From Brachybacterium subflavum (lineage in GTDB: Bacteria > Actinomycetota > Actinomycetes > Actinomycetales > Dermabacteraceae): DNA of 64,000 bases. A program made the translations under genes and the position numbers. Below are positions 34,530 to 43,405 of the stretch, in pieces. The DNA lies in the NCBI RefSeq assembly GCF_009299795.1, contig NZ_VIGP01000007.1:1-64000 (forward strand). Reading direction: 5' to 3'. Each line of letters starts with the position of its first letter. The stretch's first letter is position 1. Under the pieces are notes generated by a model. That model made no database searches and was not told the origin of the DNA. It saw only the letters and a program-made list of their open reading frames with translations.

Positions 34530-35099
34530 GTGAGCAGCTTCGACTTCGAGGGGATGACCTTCACGATCGACCCGATGACGCTGCGCGAGAGCGTGGATGA
34601 CCCGGATGCGCTCGCGCGCTGGTGCGCGGCGAATCCGCGGGACCCCCGCACCGTCGCCCATCTGCGGATCCTCGGCCGCCTCGAGGAGGCCGAGGCACTG
34701 GGCCGGGTCCTGCTCGCCGACTCCCCCGCGCATCCGGTCGCCCGGGCGGCCCTGCGCGCCCGGTTCGCCCAGGTGCTGCAGTGGCAGGGTCGCTTCGAGA
34801 CGGCCGACGAGGAGTTCTCGCGCGCCGCGGAGGAGACGGGGCTCTCGGACGATCCGACCGCTCCGAGCTCGATCCTCGCGCTCGCTGCGGTGCTCCAGCA
34901 CCGGGCGAAGAACCGCTTCGAGCACGCCCTGGTCGCGGAGGCCGGGGAGAGACCCCGGCTGTCGGCACGCCTCATGGACGCCGCCCGGGAGGACGCACGA
35001 CGGGCGCTCACGATCCGCGAGGGCCTGCGGGCGAGCGACGATCAGATCCTCAGCAGCCGCGAGACGCTCGCGCGTCTGGAGCGCGACGGCGAGGAATAG
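34530..35099 (+). CDS. Uncharacterised helical-repeat (TPR-like) protein
   Basis: A 189-residue all-alpha protein with TPR-like spacing: helices around LRILGRLEEAEALGRVLLAD, ALRARFAQVLQWQGRFETADEEFSRA and ILALAAVLQHRAKNRFEHALVAE. This pattern fits a protein-protein scaffold. No function is known to me. The GTG at 34530 is chosen because TACGGT ends 6 bases before it; an upstream GTG at 34461 would add 23 basic residues and run close to the tmRNA promoter. It lies between ssrA and smpB but on the other strand. Confidence 0.7.
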   Translation: MSSFDFEGMTFTIDPMTLRESVDDPDALARWCAANPRDPRTVAHLRILGRLEEAEALGRVLLADSPAHPVARAALRARFAQVLQWQGRFETADEEFSRAAEETGLSDDPTAPSSILALAAVLQHRAKNRFEHALVAEAGERPRLSARLMDAAREDARRALTIREGLRASDDQILSSRETLARLERDGEE

Positions 35100-35151
35100 C
35101 CGCAGGTGCGCCTGCGCCGACGCGGCACAGGGCCCCGCCTCGGGGCGCGGC

Positions 35152-35658
35152 TCAGACCAGTTCGCGGCGGCGCATGGCGCGCTGGGCCTCGCGCAGGTCC
35201 TGCTTCTCGCGCAGGGTCTGGCGCTTGTCCCAGTCCTTCTTGCCGCGCGCCAGGGCGATGACGACCTTGGCGTGCGAGCCCAGGAAGTACATCTCGAGCG
35301 GCACGAGCGTGAAGCCCTTCTCGCGCGTCTTGCCGGCGAGCTTGTCGATCTCGGCGCGGTGCAGCAGGAGCTTGCGTTTGCGCCGCGCGGCGTGGTTGGT
35401 CCAGGTGCCCTTGACGTAGGGGGCGATGTGCACGCCCTCCATCCACATCTGGCCGCCCTCGATGAAGCAGAAGCCGTCCACGAGAGAGGCGCCGCGATCG
35501 CGCAGCGACTTCACCTCGGTGCCGGTGAGCACGATGCCCGCCTCGTAGGTGTCGTCGATGTGGTAGTCGTGGCGGGCCTTCTTGTTCGACGCGATGAGGG
35601 CCTTCTTCGGACCGTCGGCCTGCTGCTGCTTCTTCTTCGCCGGCTTGGTGGCGGCCAT
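35152..35658 (-). CDS. smpB: SsrA-binding protein SmpB
   Basis: SmpB, 168 residues, binds the tRNA-like part of tmRNA and places it in the stalled ribosome. Core motifs include [39 protein letters not shown] and the basic C-terminal tail [23 protein letters not shown] that enters the mRNA channel. The N-terminus has an extra Lys/Gln-rich stretch. AGGAGGGG 4 bases upstream sets the start. It follows the M23 peptidase gene in the ftsE-ftsX block, an order conserved in Actinobacteria. Confidence 0.96.
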   Translation of the reverse strand: MAATKPAKKKQQQADGPKKALIASNKKARHDYHIDDTYEAGIVLTGTEVKSLRDRGASLVDGFCFIEGGQMWMEGVHIAPYVKGTWTNHAARRKRKLLLHRAEIDKLAGKTREKGFTLVPLEMYFLGSHAKVVIALARGKKDWDKRQTLREKQDLREAQRAMRRRELV

Positions 35659-35792
35659 GTCGCCCCTCCTCACGTCTCGCGGTTCCCGGGGCTGCGCCCC
35701 GCCTGTGCGGTACGACAGCCTATCGGCACCGCCTGCGAGCGGGCCACGGGTTTTCGCTCGGGGCGCAGACCCGGGGCGCGGGGTGGGACGGG

Positions 35793-37130
35793 TCAGCCGA
35801 TGTAGTTCACGGGGTTCACGGCGGTGCCGTCCTCGTGGATCTCGAAGTGCAGATGGCAGCCCGTCGAGGAACCGGTGGTGCCGACGTAGGCGATCGTCTG
35901 CCCCTGCTTCACGTGCTGCCCGGCGGAGACGGCGAAGCGCTGCAGGTGGTGGTAGGAGCTCGTCATCACGTGCCCGCCGGAGGTGCCGTGGCCGACGATC
36001 AGCTTGTTGCCCGCGCTCGCGTTGGACGTGGTGGCGAGCACGGTGCCGTCCTTGGTGGCCTTCACGGCGGACCCGCAGGCCGCGGCGAAGTCCATGCCGG
36101 CGTGCAGCTTGCGGGTGTGGTAGATCGGGTGCACGCGCCATCCGAAGGGCGAGGAGCGCCGGGCGTTCGAGGGGGCGAGCCAGCCGGACTTCGAGACCGG
36201 GGTGGACAGGGCGCCCGAGGAGCCGCTCGAGCCCGAGGACTTCTTCGCGGAGGCGGCGCGACGGGCGGCCGCCTCCTTCTCCTTCTCCTCCTTGATGAGG
36301 TCGGAGATCTCGGAGTCCAGCGCCGAGCTGCGGTCCTCGAGGTCCGCCTTGTCGTCCTTGTACTTCTCCTTCTTCTTCTCGAGCGCGTCGGCCTGCTTCT
36401 TCTGGGTCGCGTAGAGGTCGTCGAGGGTGTCCTTGGCGTCCTGCGCCTTCGTCTTCGCCTTCTCCTTGCGTGCGACCGCGGCCTCGGACTCCTTCTTGAG
36501 GTCGTCGATCTCGGCACGCACGGCGTCCAGGCGGTCGGCGGCGTTCTCGGTGACGGACTGGTCGGTGCGGAGGTCGTCGAAGCGGGTGCCCTGCGCCTCC
36601 AGGGTGAGCTTGTAGTTCATCGAGCGGTCCACGGCGTCCTGAGGGTTCGCGTTGCCCACGTAGACGCTGGTGGGGTCGGGCAGCCCGCCGCCCTTGTAGG
36701 CGGACAGCGAGACCTCGTCGAGCTGCTCGCCGGAGGCGTCGACCTCCTTCTTGCCCGTGTCGACCTGGCCGCTGAGGTCGGCCTCCTCGGCCTTCGCGTC
36801 GGCGAGACGGTCCCCGATCTCCTCGTCCTCGTCCTCGGCGTCGGACAGCTCCGACTTCGCCTTCTCGAGGGCCTTCTGGGCGTCGGGGATCTTCAGCTCG
36901 GTCTCGGCGAGGTCGAGGTAGGTGTCGGCCAGGTCCGAGTTCACGTCGCTGAGCTCGATGCGCAGGTCCTCGAGCTGGTCGTCGACGCTCGCCTTCTCCT
37001 GCTCCTTCTGCTTGCGGTCCCCGTCGGCGCGCGCGGGAGCCAGCGGGGAGAGCATCATCTGGGTCGCGACGAGCGCGAGTGCCAGCACCAGCAGGGTGAG
37101 GATCCGCAGGTTCCGGGCGCGGGACGTCAT
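35793..37130 (-). CDS. Coiled-coil M23 peptidase (EnvC-like), FtsEX-linked
   Basis: A 445-residue exported protein. It has a signal peptide (hydrophobic 10-27, cut near PARA|D), about 260 residues of charged coiled coil, a Ser/Gly linker, and a C-terminal LytM/M23 domain with the zinc residues H343 and D347 (HAGMDF) and the HLH motif at 426-428. This architecture matches EnvC-type FtsEX partners. The metal ligands appear intact, so it may cut peptidoglycan itself. The gene starts 2 bases after the ftsX stop, so it is surely cotranscribed and probably controlled by FtsEX at the division site. Confidence 0.92.
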   Translation of the reverse strand: MTSRARNLRILTLLVLALALVATQMMLSPLAPARADGDRKQKEQEKASVDDQLEDLRIELSDVNSDLADTYLDLAETELKIPDAQKALEKAKSELSDAEDEDEEIGDRLADAKAEEADLSGQVDTGKKEVDASGEQLDEVSLSAYKGGGLPDPTSVYVGNANPQDAVDRSMNYKLTLEAQGTRFDDLRTDQSVTENAADRLDAVRAEIDDLKKESEAAVARKEKAKTKAQDAKDTLDDLYATQKKQADALEKKKEKYKDDKADLEDRSSALDSEISDLIKEEKEKEAAARRAASAKKSSGSSGSSGALSTPVSKSGWLAPSNARRSSPFGWRVHPIYHTRKLHAGMDFAAACGSAVKATKDGTVLATTSNASAGNKLIVGHGTSGGHVMTSSYHHLQRFAVSAGQHVKQGQTIAYVGTTGSSTGCHLHFEIHEDGTAVNPVNYIG

Positions 37131-37132
37131 GG

Positions 37133-38050
37133 TCACACCTTCAGGTAGCGGTTGAGCGAGACGATCGAGGAGCCGATCGCCAGTATCGCCCCGATCAGCA
37201 CGAGGATCGGCGCTATCCACAGCAGGTCGGCGCTGCCCACGGTGATCAGCCCCGATCCGAGCGTCGGCGCGAGCCAGCCCTCGACCAGGAAGTGGGTGCC
37301 CGTCCACAGCAGGCCACCGGCGATGAGCGCGCCGAGGATGCCGGCGACCGCCCCCTCGAGCATGAAGGGCGTGCGGATGAAGACGTTCGAGGCCCCCACC
37401 AGGCGCATGATCGCGATCTCGCGGCGACGGTTCGCGATCGACATCCGGATCGTGGTGGCGACCAGCAGCACCGCGGCGACCAGCATGAGCACCGCGAGGC
37501 CGACGGCGAACACCGTGGTCTGGTTCAGGACGTCGATGAAGGGAGCGTAGGCGCTGAGCAGGTCGGAGACCTCGTCGACGCCGTCGCGGCCCTGGAAGAA
37601 CTCCACCACCGCGTCGGACTTCGAGGAGTCGTCGAGCGTGATGTGGAAGGAGACGGGCATGTCCTTCGCGGTGAAGTCGGAGACGAAGCCCTGCCCGGAG
37701 AACTGCTCCTGGTAGATCTTCAGCGCCTCGTCCTGGTCGCGCTCGGAGTAGGAGTCGATGTACGGGGCGAGCACGTCCCCCTCCAGCGCCTCGCGCACCG
37801 ACTGGACCTGCGCGTCGGTCGCGGCTCCCCCGGCGCACGTGGAGGCCGTGGAGTGCGGCGAGCACATGAAGATCGTGACCTGCGACTCCTGCACCAGCGT
37901 CGCCTTCATGTCGAAGATCTGCTTCTGCATGAGCAGCCCCGCGCCGACGAAGCTCAAGGAGACGGCGGTGACGATGACGACCGAGATCACCATGGCGATG
38001 TTCCGCCACAGTCCGCTGAGGATCTCGGAGGCGATGTACCTGCCCCTCAT
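37133..38050 (-). CDS. ftsX: Cell division protein FtsX
   Basis: FtsX, 305 residues, the membrane part of FtsEX. One N-terminal membrane helix (about 18-38), a large outer domain (residues about 40-170, including a [10 protein letters not shown] segment with two cysteines), and three C-terminal helices. The [21 protein letters not shown] motif is typical. FtsEX passes ATP hydrolysis to a peptidoglycan hydrolase outside the cell. The start overlaps the ftsE stop by 4 bases. Confidence 0.95.
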   Translation of the reverse strand: MRGRYIASEILSGLWRNIAMVISVVIVTAVSLSFVGAGLLMQKQIFDMKATLVQESQVTIFMCSPHSTASTCAGGAATDAQVQSVREALEGDVLAPYIDSYSERDQDEALKIYQEQFSGQGFVSDFTAKDMPVSFHITLDDSSKSDAVVEFFQGRDGVDEVSDLLSAYAPFIDVLNQTTVFAVGLAVLMLVAAVLLVATTIRMSIANRRREIAIMRLVGASNVFIRTPFMLEGAVAGILGALIAGGLLWTGTHFLVEGWLAPTLGSGLITVGSADLLWIAPILVLIGAILAIGSSIVSLNRYLKV

Positions 38051-38973
38051 CGTGCGCCCTCCTCGCGGTCGGAGGCCTGCGGGAGGTCCTCGGCCAGCGC
38101 GTCCTCGGAGAAGGCCTCCTCGGCCTCGTCCAGGAGGTCGCGGGGGCGGGCGTCTGGCACGAGCTCCTCCTCGACGACGTCGGATCCTGCGGCGCCAGAC
38201 CCCTCACCGGCCGTATTCGCGCCCTCGGCATCACCCTCGGACGCATCGTCACCGTCCTCGACGTTCCCGGAGATGACGCTCACGGGGGTGCGGGACTCGT
38301 AGGTGCCCTCGGCCTCGTCGCGGACGATGCGGCCGTCGACGAGCTCGACGACGCGGCGGCGCATGCGGTCCACGGCCGCGCGGTCGTGGGTGGCCATGAG
38401 CACGGTGGTCCCCCTCTCGTTGATCTGCGAGAGCAGGTCGAGGATGCCCTCGGCGGTGGCCGGGTCGAGGTTGCCGGTGGGCTCGTCGGCCAGCAGGATC
38501 GAGGGGCGGTTCACGTAGGCGCGGGCGATCGCCACGCGCTGCTGCTCACCGCCGGAGAGCTCGTGGGGCATGCGGCGGCCCTTGTCCTCGAGGCCCACCA
38601 TCTCCAGCATCTCGGGCACCAGGCGGCGCACCACGCGGCGGGGCGTGCCGATCACCGCGAGCGCGAACTCGATGTTCTGGTAGGCGTTCTTGGAGGGAAG
38701 CAGGCGGAAGTCCTGGAAGACCATCCCGATCTCGCGACGCAGCGCGGGGACGCGCCAGGACGGGATACGGGCGAGATCCTTGCCCGCGACGTGCACGCTG
38801 CCGCGCGTGGGGGTGGCCTCCTTGAGCACGAGGCGCATGAGGGAGGACTTGCCGGAGCCCGAGGCCCCGACGAGGAAGGCGAACTCGCCGCGCGCGAACT
38901 CGAGGTCGATGTCCTGCAGCGCGGGCGACTGTCCTCGCAGGTACGTCTTGGAGACGTCGTCGAAGCGGATCAC
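38047..38973 (-). CDS. ftsE: Cell division ATP-binding protein FtsE with long acidic tail
   Basis: FtsE, 308 residues. The ABC core is complete: Walker A GASGSGKS at 36-43, Q-loop VFQDFRLLP, LSGGE at 139-143, Walker B ILLADE at 159-164 and MATHD at 193-197. The usual FtsE ends near residue 220. Here about 88 further residues form a very acidic Glu/Asp/Ala/Gly-rich, probably disordered tail. This extension is unusual and could bind a partner in the divisome. Directly upstream of ftsX with a 4-base overlap. Confidence 0.94.
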   Translation of the reverse strand: MIRFDDVSKTYLRGQSPALQDIDLEFARGEFAFLVGASGSGKSSLMRLVLKEATPTRGSVHVAGKDLARIPSWRVPALRREIGMVFQDFRLLPSKNAYQNIEFALAVIGTPRRVVRRLVPEMLEMVGLEDKGRRMPHELSGGEQQRVAIARAYVNRPSILLADEPTGNLDPATAEGILDLLSQINERGTTVLMATHDRAAVDRMRRRVVELVDGRIVRDEAEGTYESRTPVSVISGNVEDGDDASEGDAEGANTAGEGSGAAGSDVVEEELVPDARPRDLLDEAEEAFSEDALAEDLPQASDREEGAR

Positions 38974-39070
38974 GGCGGCCTTGGGGGTTTCGGGGGTGCG
39001 TACCCGACAAGGCTAGGGTCGATCAGCGCCGACGCCGTGCGGGCGCGCGCAGGTGCCGGGTCAAACCTTG

Positions 39071-39118
39071 GTCAAGGCGTCAAGGCGTCAAGGCGTCAAG
39101 GCCTCGAGGCGTCGAGCC
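39071..39118. repeat. Octamer tandem repeat (GTCAAGGC)4 plus degenerate copies
   Basis: Four perfect copies of GTCAAGGC at 39071-39102, then CTCGAGGC and GTCGAGCC at 39103-39118, in the ftsE-prfB spacer. A GC-rich stem region follows to the prfB stop codon. No known element matches. Confidence 0.85.
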
Positions 39119-39144
39119 TCCGAGGCGCCGCCACCGGCGGCCTC

Positions 39145-40269
39145 TCAGGCCTCCGCCGCCTCGGCCTTCTGCTGGCCCACGCGCCAGCGGATGCCGGCCT
39201 CGATGAGCTCGTCGATCTCGCCGTCGAACACGGCGGAGGGGTTCCCCTCCTGGTGCTCGGTGCGCAGGTCCTTGACCATCTGGTACGGGTTCAGCACATA
39301 GGAGCGCATCTGGTCGCCCCAGCTGGCCTTGACATCGCCCGCGAGCTCCTTGCGCTCGGCGGCCTCCTCGGCCTTCTTCAGCAGCAGCAGCCGGGACTGC
39401 ATGACGCGCAGGGCGGCCGCGCGGTTCTGGATCTGCGACTTCTCGTCCTGCATCGAGACCACGGTGCCGGTGGGCAGGTGGGTCATGCGCACGGCGGAGT
39501 CCGTCGTGTTCACGCTCTGCCCGCCGGGGCCCGAGGAGCGGAACACGTCGACCTTGAGGTCGTTGTCGGGGATCTCGATGGAGTCGGTCGACTCGATCAG
39601 CGGGATCACCTCGACCGCGGCGAAGGAGGTCTGACGGCGCCCCTGGTTGTCGAAGGGGCTGATGCGCACGAGCCGGTGGGTGCCGCCCTCGACCGAGAGG
39701 TTGCCGTAGGCGTAGGGGGCGGAGACCTCGAAGGTCACCGACTTCAGCCCGGCCTCCTCGGCGTAGGAGGTGTCCATGACCTTGGTGGGGTAGCCGTGGC
39801 GCTCGGCCCAGCGCAGGTACATGCGCAGGAGCATCTCGGCGAAGTCCGCGGCGTCGACGCCGCCGGCGCCCGCGCGGATGGTGACCACGGCGTTGCGCTC
39901 GTCGTACTCGCCGGAGAGCAGGGTGCGGACCTCGAGCTCGTCGAGGGTGCGGCGGATCGAGGTCAGCTCCTTCTCCGCCTCGTCAGCGGTCTCGGCGTCG
40001 TCCTCCTCCGCGGCGAGCTCGACCATCACCTCGAGGTCGTCGATGCGGGAGGAGAGGTCGTCGATGCGGCGCAGCTCGCTCTGCGCGTGCGAGAGGGCCG
40101 CGGAGACCTTCTGCGCGTTCTCGACGTCGTCCCAGAGGTCGGGGGCCGACGCCTGCTGCTCGAGATCGGCGATCTTCGCCTTGAGGGCGTCGAGATCCGT
40201 CACCTTCTCGATCGACCCCAGGGTCGTGCGCAGGTGCTGGATCTCTTCGGTGAAGTCGATGGTCGCCAC
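39145..40269 (-). CDS. prfB: Peptide chain release factor 2
   Basis: RF2, 374 residues, reads UGA and UAA. The codon-reading SPF tripeptide is at 205-207 ([11 protein letters not shown]) and the catalytic GGQ at 250-252. There is no programmed in-frame UGA near the start; the frame runs straight through, as is usual in Actinobacteria. The GTG start has no Shine-Dalgarno, and TAGACT ends 8 bases before it, so the mRNA may be leaderless. It is followed by ftsE and ftsX, the classic prfB-ftsE-ftsX order. Confidence 0.96.
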   Translation of the reverse strand: MATIDFTEEIQHLRTTLGSIEKVTDLDALKAKIADLEQQASAPDLWDDVENAQKVSAALSHAQSELRRIDDLSSRIDDLEVMVELAAEEDDAETADEAEKELTSIRRTLDELEVRTLLSGEYDERNAVVTIRAGAGGVDAADFAEMLLRMYLRWAERHGYPTKVMDTSYAEEAGLKSVTFEVSAPYAYGNLSVEGGTHRLVRISPFDNQGRRQTSFAAVEVIPLIESTDSIEIPDNDLKVDVFRSSGPGGQSVNTTDSAVRMTHLPTGTVVSMQDEKSQIQNRAAALRVMQSRLLLLKKAEEAAERKELAGDVKASWGDQMRSYVLNPYQMVKDLRTEHQEGNPSAVFDGEIDELIEAGIRWRVGQQKAEAAEA

Positions 40270-40277
40270 GAGAGTCG

Positions 40278-40283
40278 AGTCTA
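40278..40283 (-). promoter_or_regulatory. Predicted -10 element of prfB
   Basis: TAGACT on the minus strand, 8 bases before the GTG start. Confidence 0.35.
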
Positions 40284-40346
40284 CGGGAGAGCGCCTGCAC
40301 GCCGGGGCGGGGCGCGGGATCGGATGCGTCACCGCATCCTGGGCCG

Positions 40347-41501
40347 TCAGCCCTGCCCGCCCATGTCCTCGCCGATCTCCCGGCCGACGTCCTCCAGCAG
40401 GTGCGCGGTGCGACCCATCGCGTCCTCGACATCGCGAGCACGGGAGAGAAGGTCCAGGGCCAGGCCGATGCCGGCTCCCTCGAGGTCCTCCGGCGCGAGC
40501 TCGAGGGAGCCCGCGACGGCGATCACCCGGGCACCCGCGTCCGCCGCGCGGCGCGCGACCTCGGCGGGCCCCTTGCCCGAGAGGGTCTGGCGGTCGAGCC
40601 GCCCCTCCCCCGTGATGACGACGTCGGCACGCGCGAGGGCGGCGTCGAAGCCGAGCAGGTCCAGGACCGCGTCGGCCCCGGAGACGAAGTCCGCGCCGAG
40701 CGCGTAGAGCGCGAACCCGGTGCCTCCGGCGGCGCCCGCGCCGGGGCGCTCGCGCAGGGGCGACGGGGCCGACGGGCCCGTGCTCGCCTGCTCGACGGCG
40801 TCGGCCCAGCGGCTGAGGAACTCGTCGGCCGTCCGGATGTCGGCGTCGGCGAGTCCCTTCTGCGGGCCGAAGACCGCGGCGGCGCCCTCGGGCCCGAGCA
40901 GGGGGTTGGTGACGTCGCACGCCGCCTCGAGGTGCACGCCCTCGAGGGCTGCGAGAGCCGGGCCGAGATCCGCGCTCGCGACGGCCGCGAGGCCGTCATG
41001 GCCGTCGGAGATCGGGGCGCCGTCGCCGTCGAGGAGCCGGGCGCCGAGCGCTGCGAGGAGACCTGCGCCGCCATCGGTGCTCGAACTGCCGCCGAGTCCG
41101 ATGACCAGGTGCGCGGCGCCTGCGGCGCGGGCGGCGAGGATCAGCTCGCCCAGTCCGCGGGTGCTCGCGCGGGCATGGTCGAGGCGCGTGCGGCCGGCTG
41201 CGTCGCCCGGCAGTCGGCGCAGCCCGGAGGTCTCGGCGAGCTCGAGGACCGCCTCGGTGCCGCTCTGGGCCCAGCGCGCGGTGATCGGCTCGCCCGTCGG
41301 CCCGGTGATCCGGGCCTCGTGCGCGGTGAAGCCGGCGGCGAGCCCGGCCTCTACGGTGCCGTCGCCTCCGTCGGCGATCGGGAGCAGCTCGGCGTGCGCA
41401 TCGGGGTTCGTCGCGGCGATGCCGCGGGAGAGGGCGGCCGCGACCTCGGCGGCGCTCAGGGAGCCTTTGAACTTGTCGGGGGCGATGAGGACGGTCGGCA
41501 T
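40347..41501 (-). CDS. Glycerate kinase (type 1)
   Basis: A 384-residue glycerate kinase of the GarK/GlxK family. It opens with [19 protein letters not shown] (about 6-24) and has [17 protein letters not shown] (42-58), [22 protein letters not shown] and [17 protein letters not shown]. It phosphorylates glycerate to 2-phosphoglycerate, feeding glycolate or serine breakdown into glycolysis. GGAG upstream supports the start. It is a single gene between prfB and the Tad locus. One exact copy of the dispersed 14-base motif lies inside it at 40766-40779. Confidence 0.93.
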   Translation of the reverse strand: MPTVLIAPDKFKGSLSAAEVAAALSRGIAATNPDAHAELLPIADGGDGTVEAGLAAGFTAHEARITGPTGEPITARWAQSGTEAVLELAETSGLRRLPGDAAGRTRLDHARASTRGLGELILAARAAGAAHLVIGLGGSSSTDGGAGLLAALGARLLDGDGAPISDGHDGLAAVASADLGPALAALEGVHLEAACDVTNPLLGPEGAAAVFGPQKGLADADIRTADEFLSRWADAVEQASTGPSAPSPLRERPGAGAAGGTGFALYALGADFVSGADAVLDLLGFDAALARADVVITGEGRLDRQTLSGKGPAEVARRAADAGARVIAVAGSLELAPEDLEGAGIGLALDLLSRARDVEDAMGRTAHLLEDVGREIGEDMGGQG

Positions 41502-41580
41502 GCGATCTGGCTCCTTGTGGTCGGCGGCGAGGGATCCGCCGTGGTGGTGCGCTCGGGTGGATGCCCGTGCGCTCGTGCGT

Positions 41581-42072
41581 TCAGTCGGACCGGGCGCTCC
41601 CGCTCACGTCCAGCGGGATACTGATGACCCCCGTGCGCGTGACCCAGCCGATCAGCGGAGGATCCGTGACGGCGCCCAGTCGCACCTCGACGCTGCCGTC
41701 CTCGAGCACCCGGGCGTCCTCGACGTGGATGTCACGGGTGCGGGTCGAACCCGGCGGGTAGGACTCGAGATACTCCTCGGCCTCGCGGCGCACGTCGGAC
41801 CCCTGCAGAGAGGTGGGCCCGTCCTCGTAGACGGAGTCCTCGCCATAGGCCTGCGAGGCCGCGAGGGCCGCGCCGTCGGCCGCGTTCTGCAGGCGGTTCC
41901 TCTCGAGCTGGACCCCCGTGATGGCGGTGCCCACGCCGATCACCATGAGGATCACGACGAGCACGCCGGTGGTCAGCACGGTCATCGTGCCGGTGTCCCG
42001 GCCGAGTGCGGTGCGCAGTCGCCCGAGGGGCCCTGTGCCCGCGGAGCCGACCTGTCTCCGTTGCACGCTCAT
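41581..42072 (-). CDS. TadG-like pilus-locus protein
   Basis: A 163-residue protein with a polar N-terminus, one membrane helix (TVLTTGVLVVILMVIGVGTAI, about 31-50) and the LQNAADGAALAASQAYG segment typical of TadG-like pseudopilins. The rest is a small outer domain. It is the last gene of the Tad locus and overlaps the preceding gene by 4 bases. TadG-type proteins may be minor pilins or anchors. Confidence in the family is good, in the exact role low. Confidence 0.8.
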   Translation of the reverse strand: MSVQRRQVGSAGTGPLGRLRTALGRDTGTMTVLTTGVLVVILMVIGVGTAITGVQLERNRLQNAADGAALAASQAYGEDSVYEDGPTSLQGSDVRREAEEYLESYPPGSTRTRDIHVEDARVLEDGSVEVRLGAVTDPPLIGWVTRTGVISIPLDVSGSARSD

Positions 42073-42674
42073 GAGCCGTCACCTCGCTCCTGATCTCCTG
42101 GTCGCGAGGCCTTCGGAGCCTCGTCGGCCGCAGGGGCCTCGCCCTCTCCCTCCTTCCCGGCGCGATCTCCCGGTGCCCGGAACTGGTCGGCCTCGACGAC
42201 GTGCTCGGCGCCGACGTGCACGGGGCCGTCCGCTCCGAGCATCGGTCCGAGGCCGGGGATGGGCACGCCGATCGTCACCTCCGCAGTGACCTCGCTGCCG
42301 GCCGCGGAGCACGGGTTCTTCGAGCAGTGGATGGTGACAGCGTCCTGCGAGGACAGCCCATGGTCCTCGAGGGTCATCCTCACCATGGCCTCGGTGCGGG
42401 CCTCGGCCCGGGACGCGTCCGGCTCGGTGGCGTGGATCCGGGCGGCATCGCGCGCGATCACGTCGGCGGCGAACACGGCGCCCTGCACCGACCCCAGCGA
42501 GAGCACGAGGTAGAGGGAGGGGATCAGCAGGATCACCGAGAGCGCGACGAACTCCACGAGCGCGTTGCCGTCCTCGCGGCCCAGCCGTGAGCGCAGCGCT
42601 CGCACTCCCTGTGGCACGTGGAGGGCCGATCGCTCCCGGCGCGGAGCACGGCGAACCCTGTCGCGTCCGCTCAC
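42069..42674 (-). CDS. TadE-like minor pilin
   Basis: A 201-residue TadE-family protein. The processed-pilin motif EDGNALVEFVALSVILLIPS lies near residue 34, with the conserved Glu after the putative cleavage Gly, followed by a hydrophobic helix. The outer domain has two cysteines (HCSKNPCS), perhaps a disulfide. A charged tail with many Glu/Ala/Lys follows. The GTG start overlaps the previous stop (GTGA). It is one of two TadE-like genes in a row. Confidence 0.85.
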   Translation of the reverse strand: MSGRDRVRRAPRRERSALHVPQGVRALRSRLGREDGNALVEFVALSVILLIPSLYLVLSLGSVQGAVFAADVIARDAARIHATEPDASRAEARTEAMVRMTLEDHGLSSQDAVTIHCSKNPCSAAGSEVTAEVTIGVPIPGLGPMLGADGPVHVGAEHVVEADQFRAPGDRAGKEGEGEAPAADEAPKASRPGDQERGDGS

Positions 42675-43072
42675 CAGGTGTCCTCGTCGATCGCATGGCC
42701 GTCCACGTGCATCGTGCCGGCGGGGCCGAGCAGCCCGACGAGCGGGAACGAGGCGCTGACGCGGACGCGGATCACGCCGTCGCCGTCCTCGTCGGCCTCG
42801 ACGCCGACCTCGTAGTCCTCGCCGAAGCGGTCGTGGACGAGCTGCGCGCCGCGCACCTCGCCGTCCGCGGGCGAGTTGCCCTCGAGCGAGGCCGTGTGCG
42901 CCGCCTGCACGGCGGCATCGGTCAGCGTGTTGCGGGTGTGCACCACCAGCGCGCACTGAATGATCGTCAGCGCGATCACGATGATCAGCACGGCGACGAG
43001 CGGGAACTCGACGACGGCGGACCCTTCGTCATCGCGCAGGCGACGTCGCAGCGCACCGGCGCGGGTGCTCAG
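42671..43072 (-). CDS. TadE-like minor pilin with probable CTG start
   Basis: A 133-residue TadE-family protein with DDEGSAVVEFPLVAVLIIVI as pseudopilin motif near 14-33 and a small outer domain. No ATG, GTG or TTG exists in frame between the upstream stop and this motif. The best start is CTG at 43072, which overlaps the preceding gene's stop as CTGA, just as the neighbours use ATGA or GTGA. Translation would then depend on coupling. Alternatively the true start lies further upstream, inside the pilin gene in another frame. Confidence 0.75.
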   Translation of the reverse strand: MSTRAGALRRRLRDDEGSAVVEFPLVAVLIIVIALTIIQCALVVHTRNTLTDAAVQAAHTASLEGNSPADGEVRGAQLVHDRFGEDYEVGVEADEDGDGVIRVRVSASFPLVGLLGPAGTMHVDGHAIDEDTW

Positions 43073-43317
43073 AGCTTCCGGTTCAGGAAGGGCTCCATGG
43101 CGTTGTTGAAGATCTGCACGATCTGATCGGAGGCCACGGCCCACAGGGCGACGACGATCGCCGCTGTCATCAGCGTGATCATCACCCAGCCGGGCACGTC
43201 CCCGCGCTCGTCGGCCAGGGAGGCCCGGGAGCCCGCGGGGATCGGGCGCCGGTGGCGAGGCCCGACGCGCAGGGATGCGGGGGGCGTGCGGTGCATCGTC
43301 AGTCGGTGGATCGTCAT
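43069..43317 (-). CDS. Flp/Tad-type pilin-like small protein
   Basis: An 82-residue protein in the pilin position of the locus. Basic N-terminal leader of about 38 residues, then ERGDVPGWVMITLMTAAIVV with a membrane helix and a short end IFNNAMEPFLNRKL. The Gly before the helix fits prepilin processing, but the usual Glu at +5 and the STAEYA-type motif of actinobacterial pilins are missing, so it is divergent. AAGGAG 6 bases before the ATG sets the start. Probably the major or scaffold subunit. Confidence 0.72.
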   Translation of the reverse strand: MTIHRLTMHRTPPASLRVGPRHRRPIPAGSRASLADERGDVPGWVMITLMTAAIVVALWAVASDQIVQIFNNAMEPFLNRKL

Positions 43318-43405
43318 GGTGCTCTCCTTCTGCCGCGGTGGCGCGGCGCATGGGGTCAGGGATGGGGAGGGTGGGTGGGGAGGAACAGAGGCTGGTCATG
43401 GGCGC

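Noticed and set aside
40200-40269. Programmed frameshift in prfB
   Set aside because: The frame from the GTG runs unbroken through the domain; no internal UGA near codon 25.
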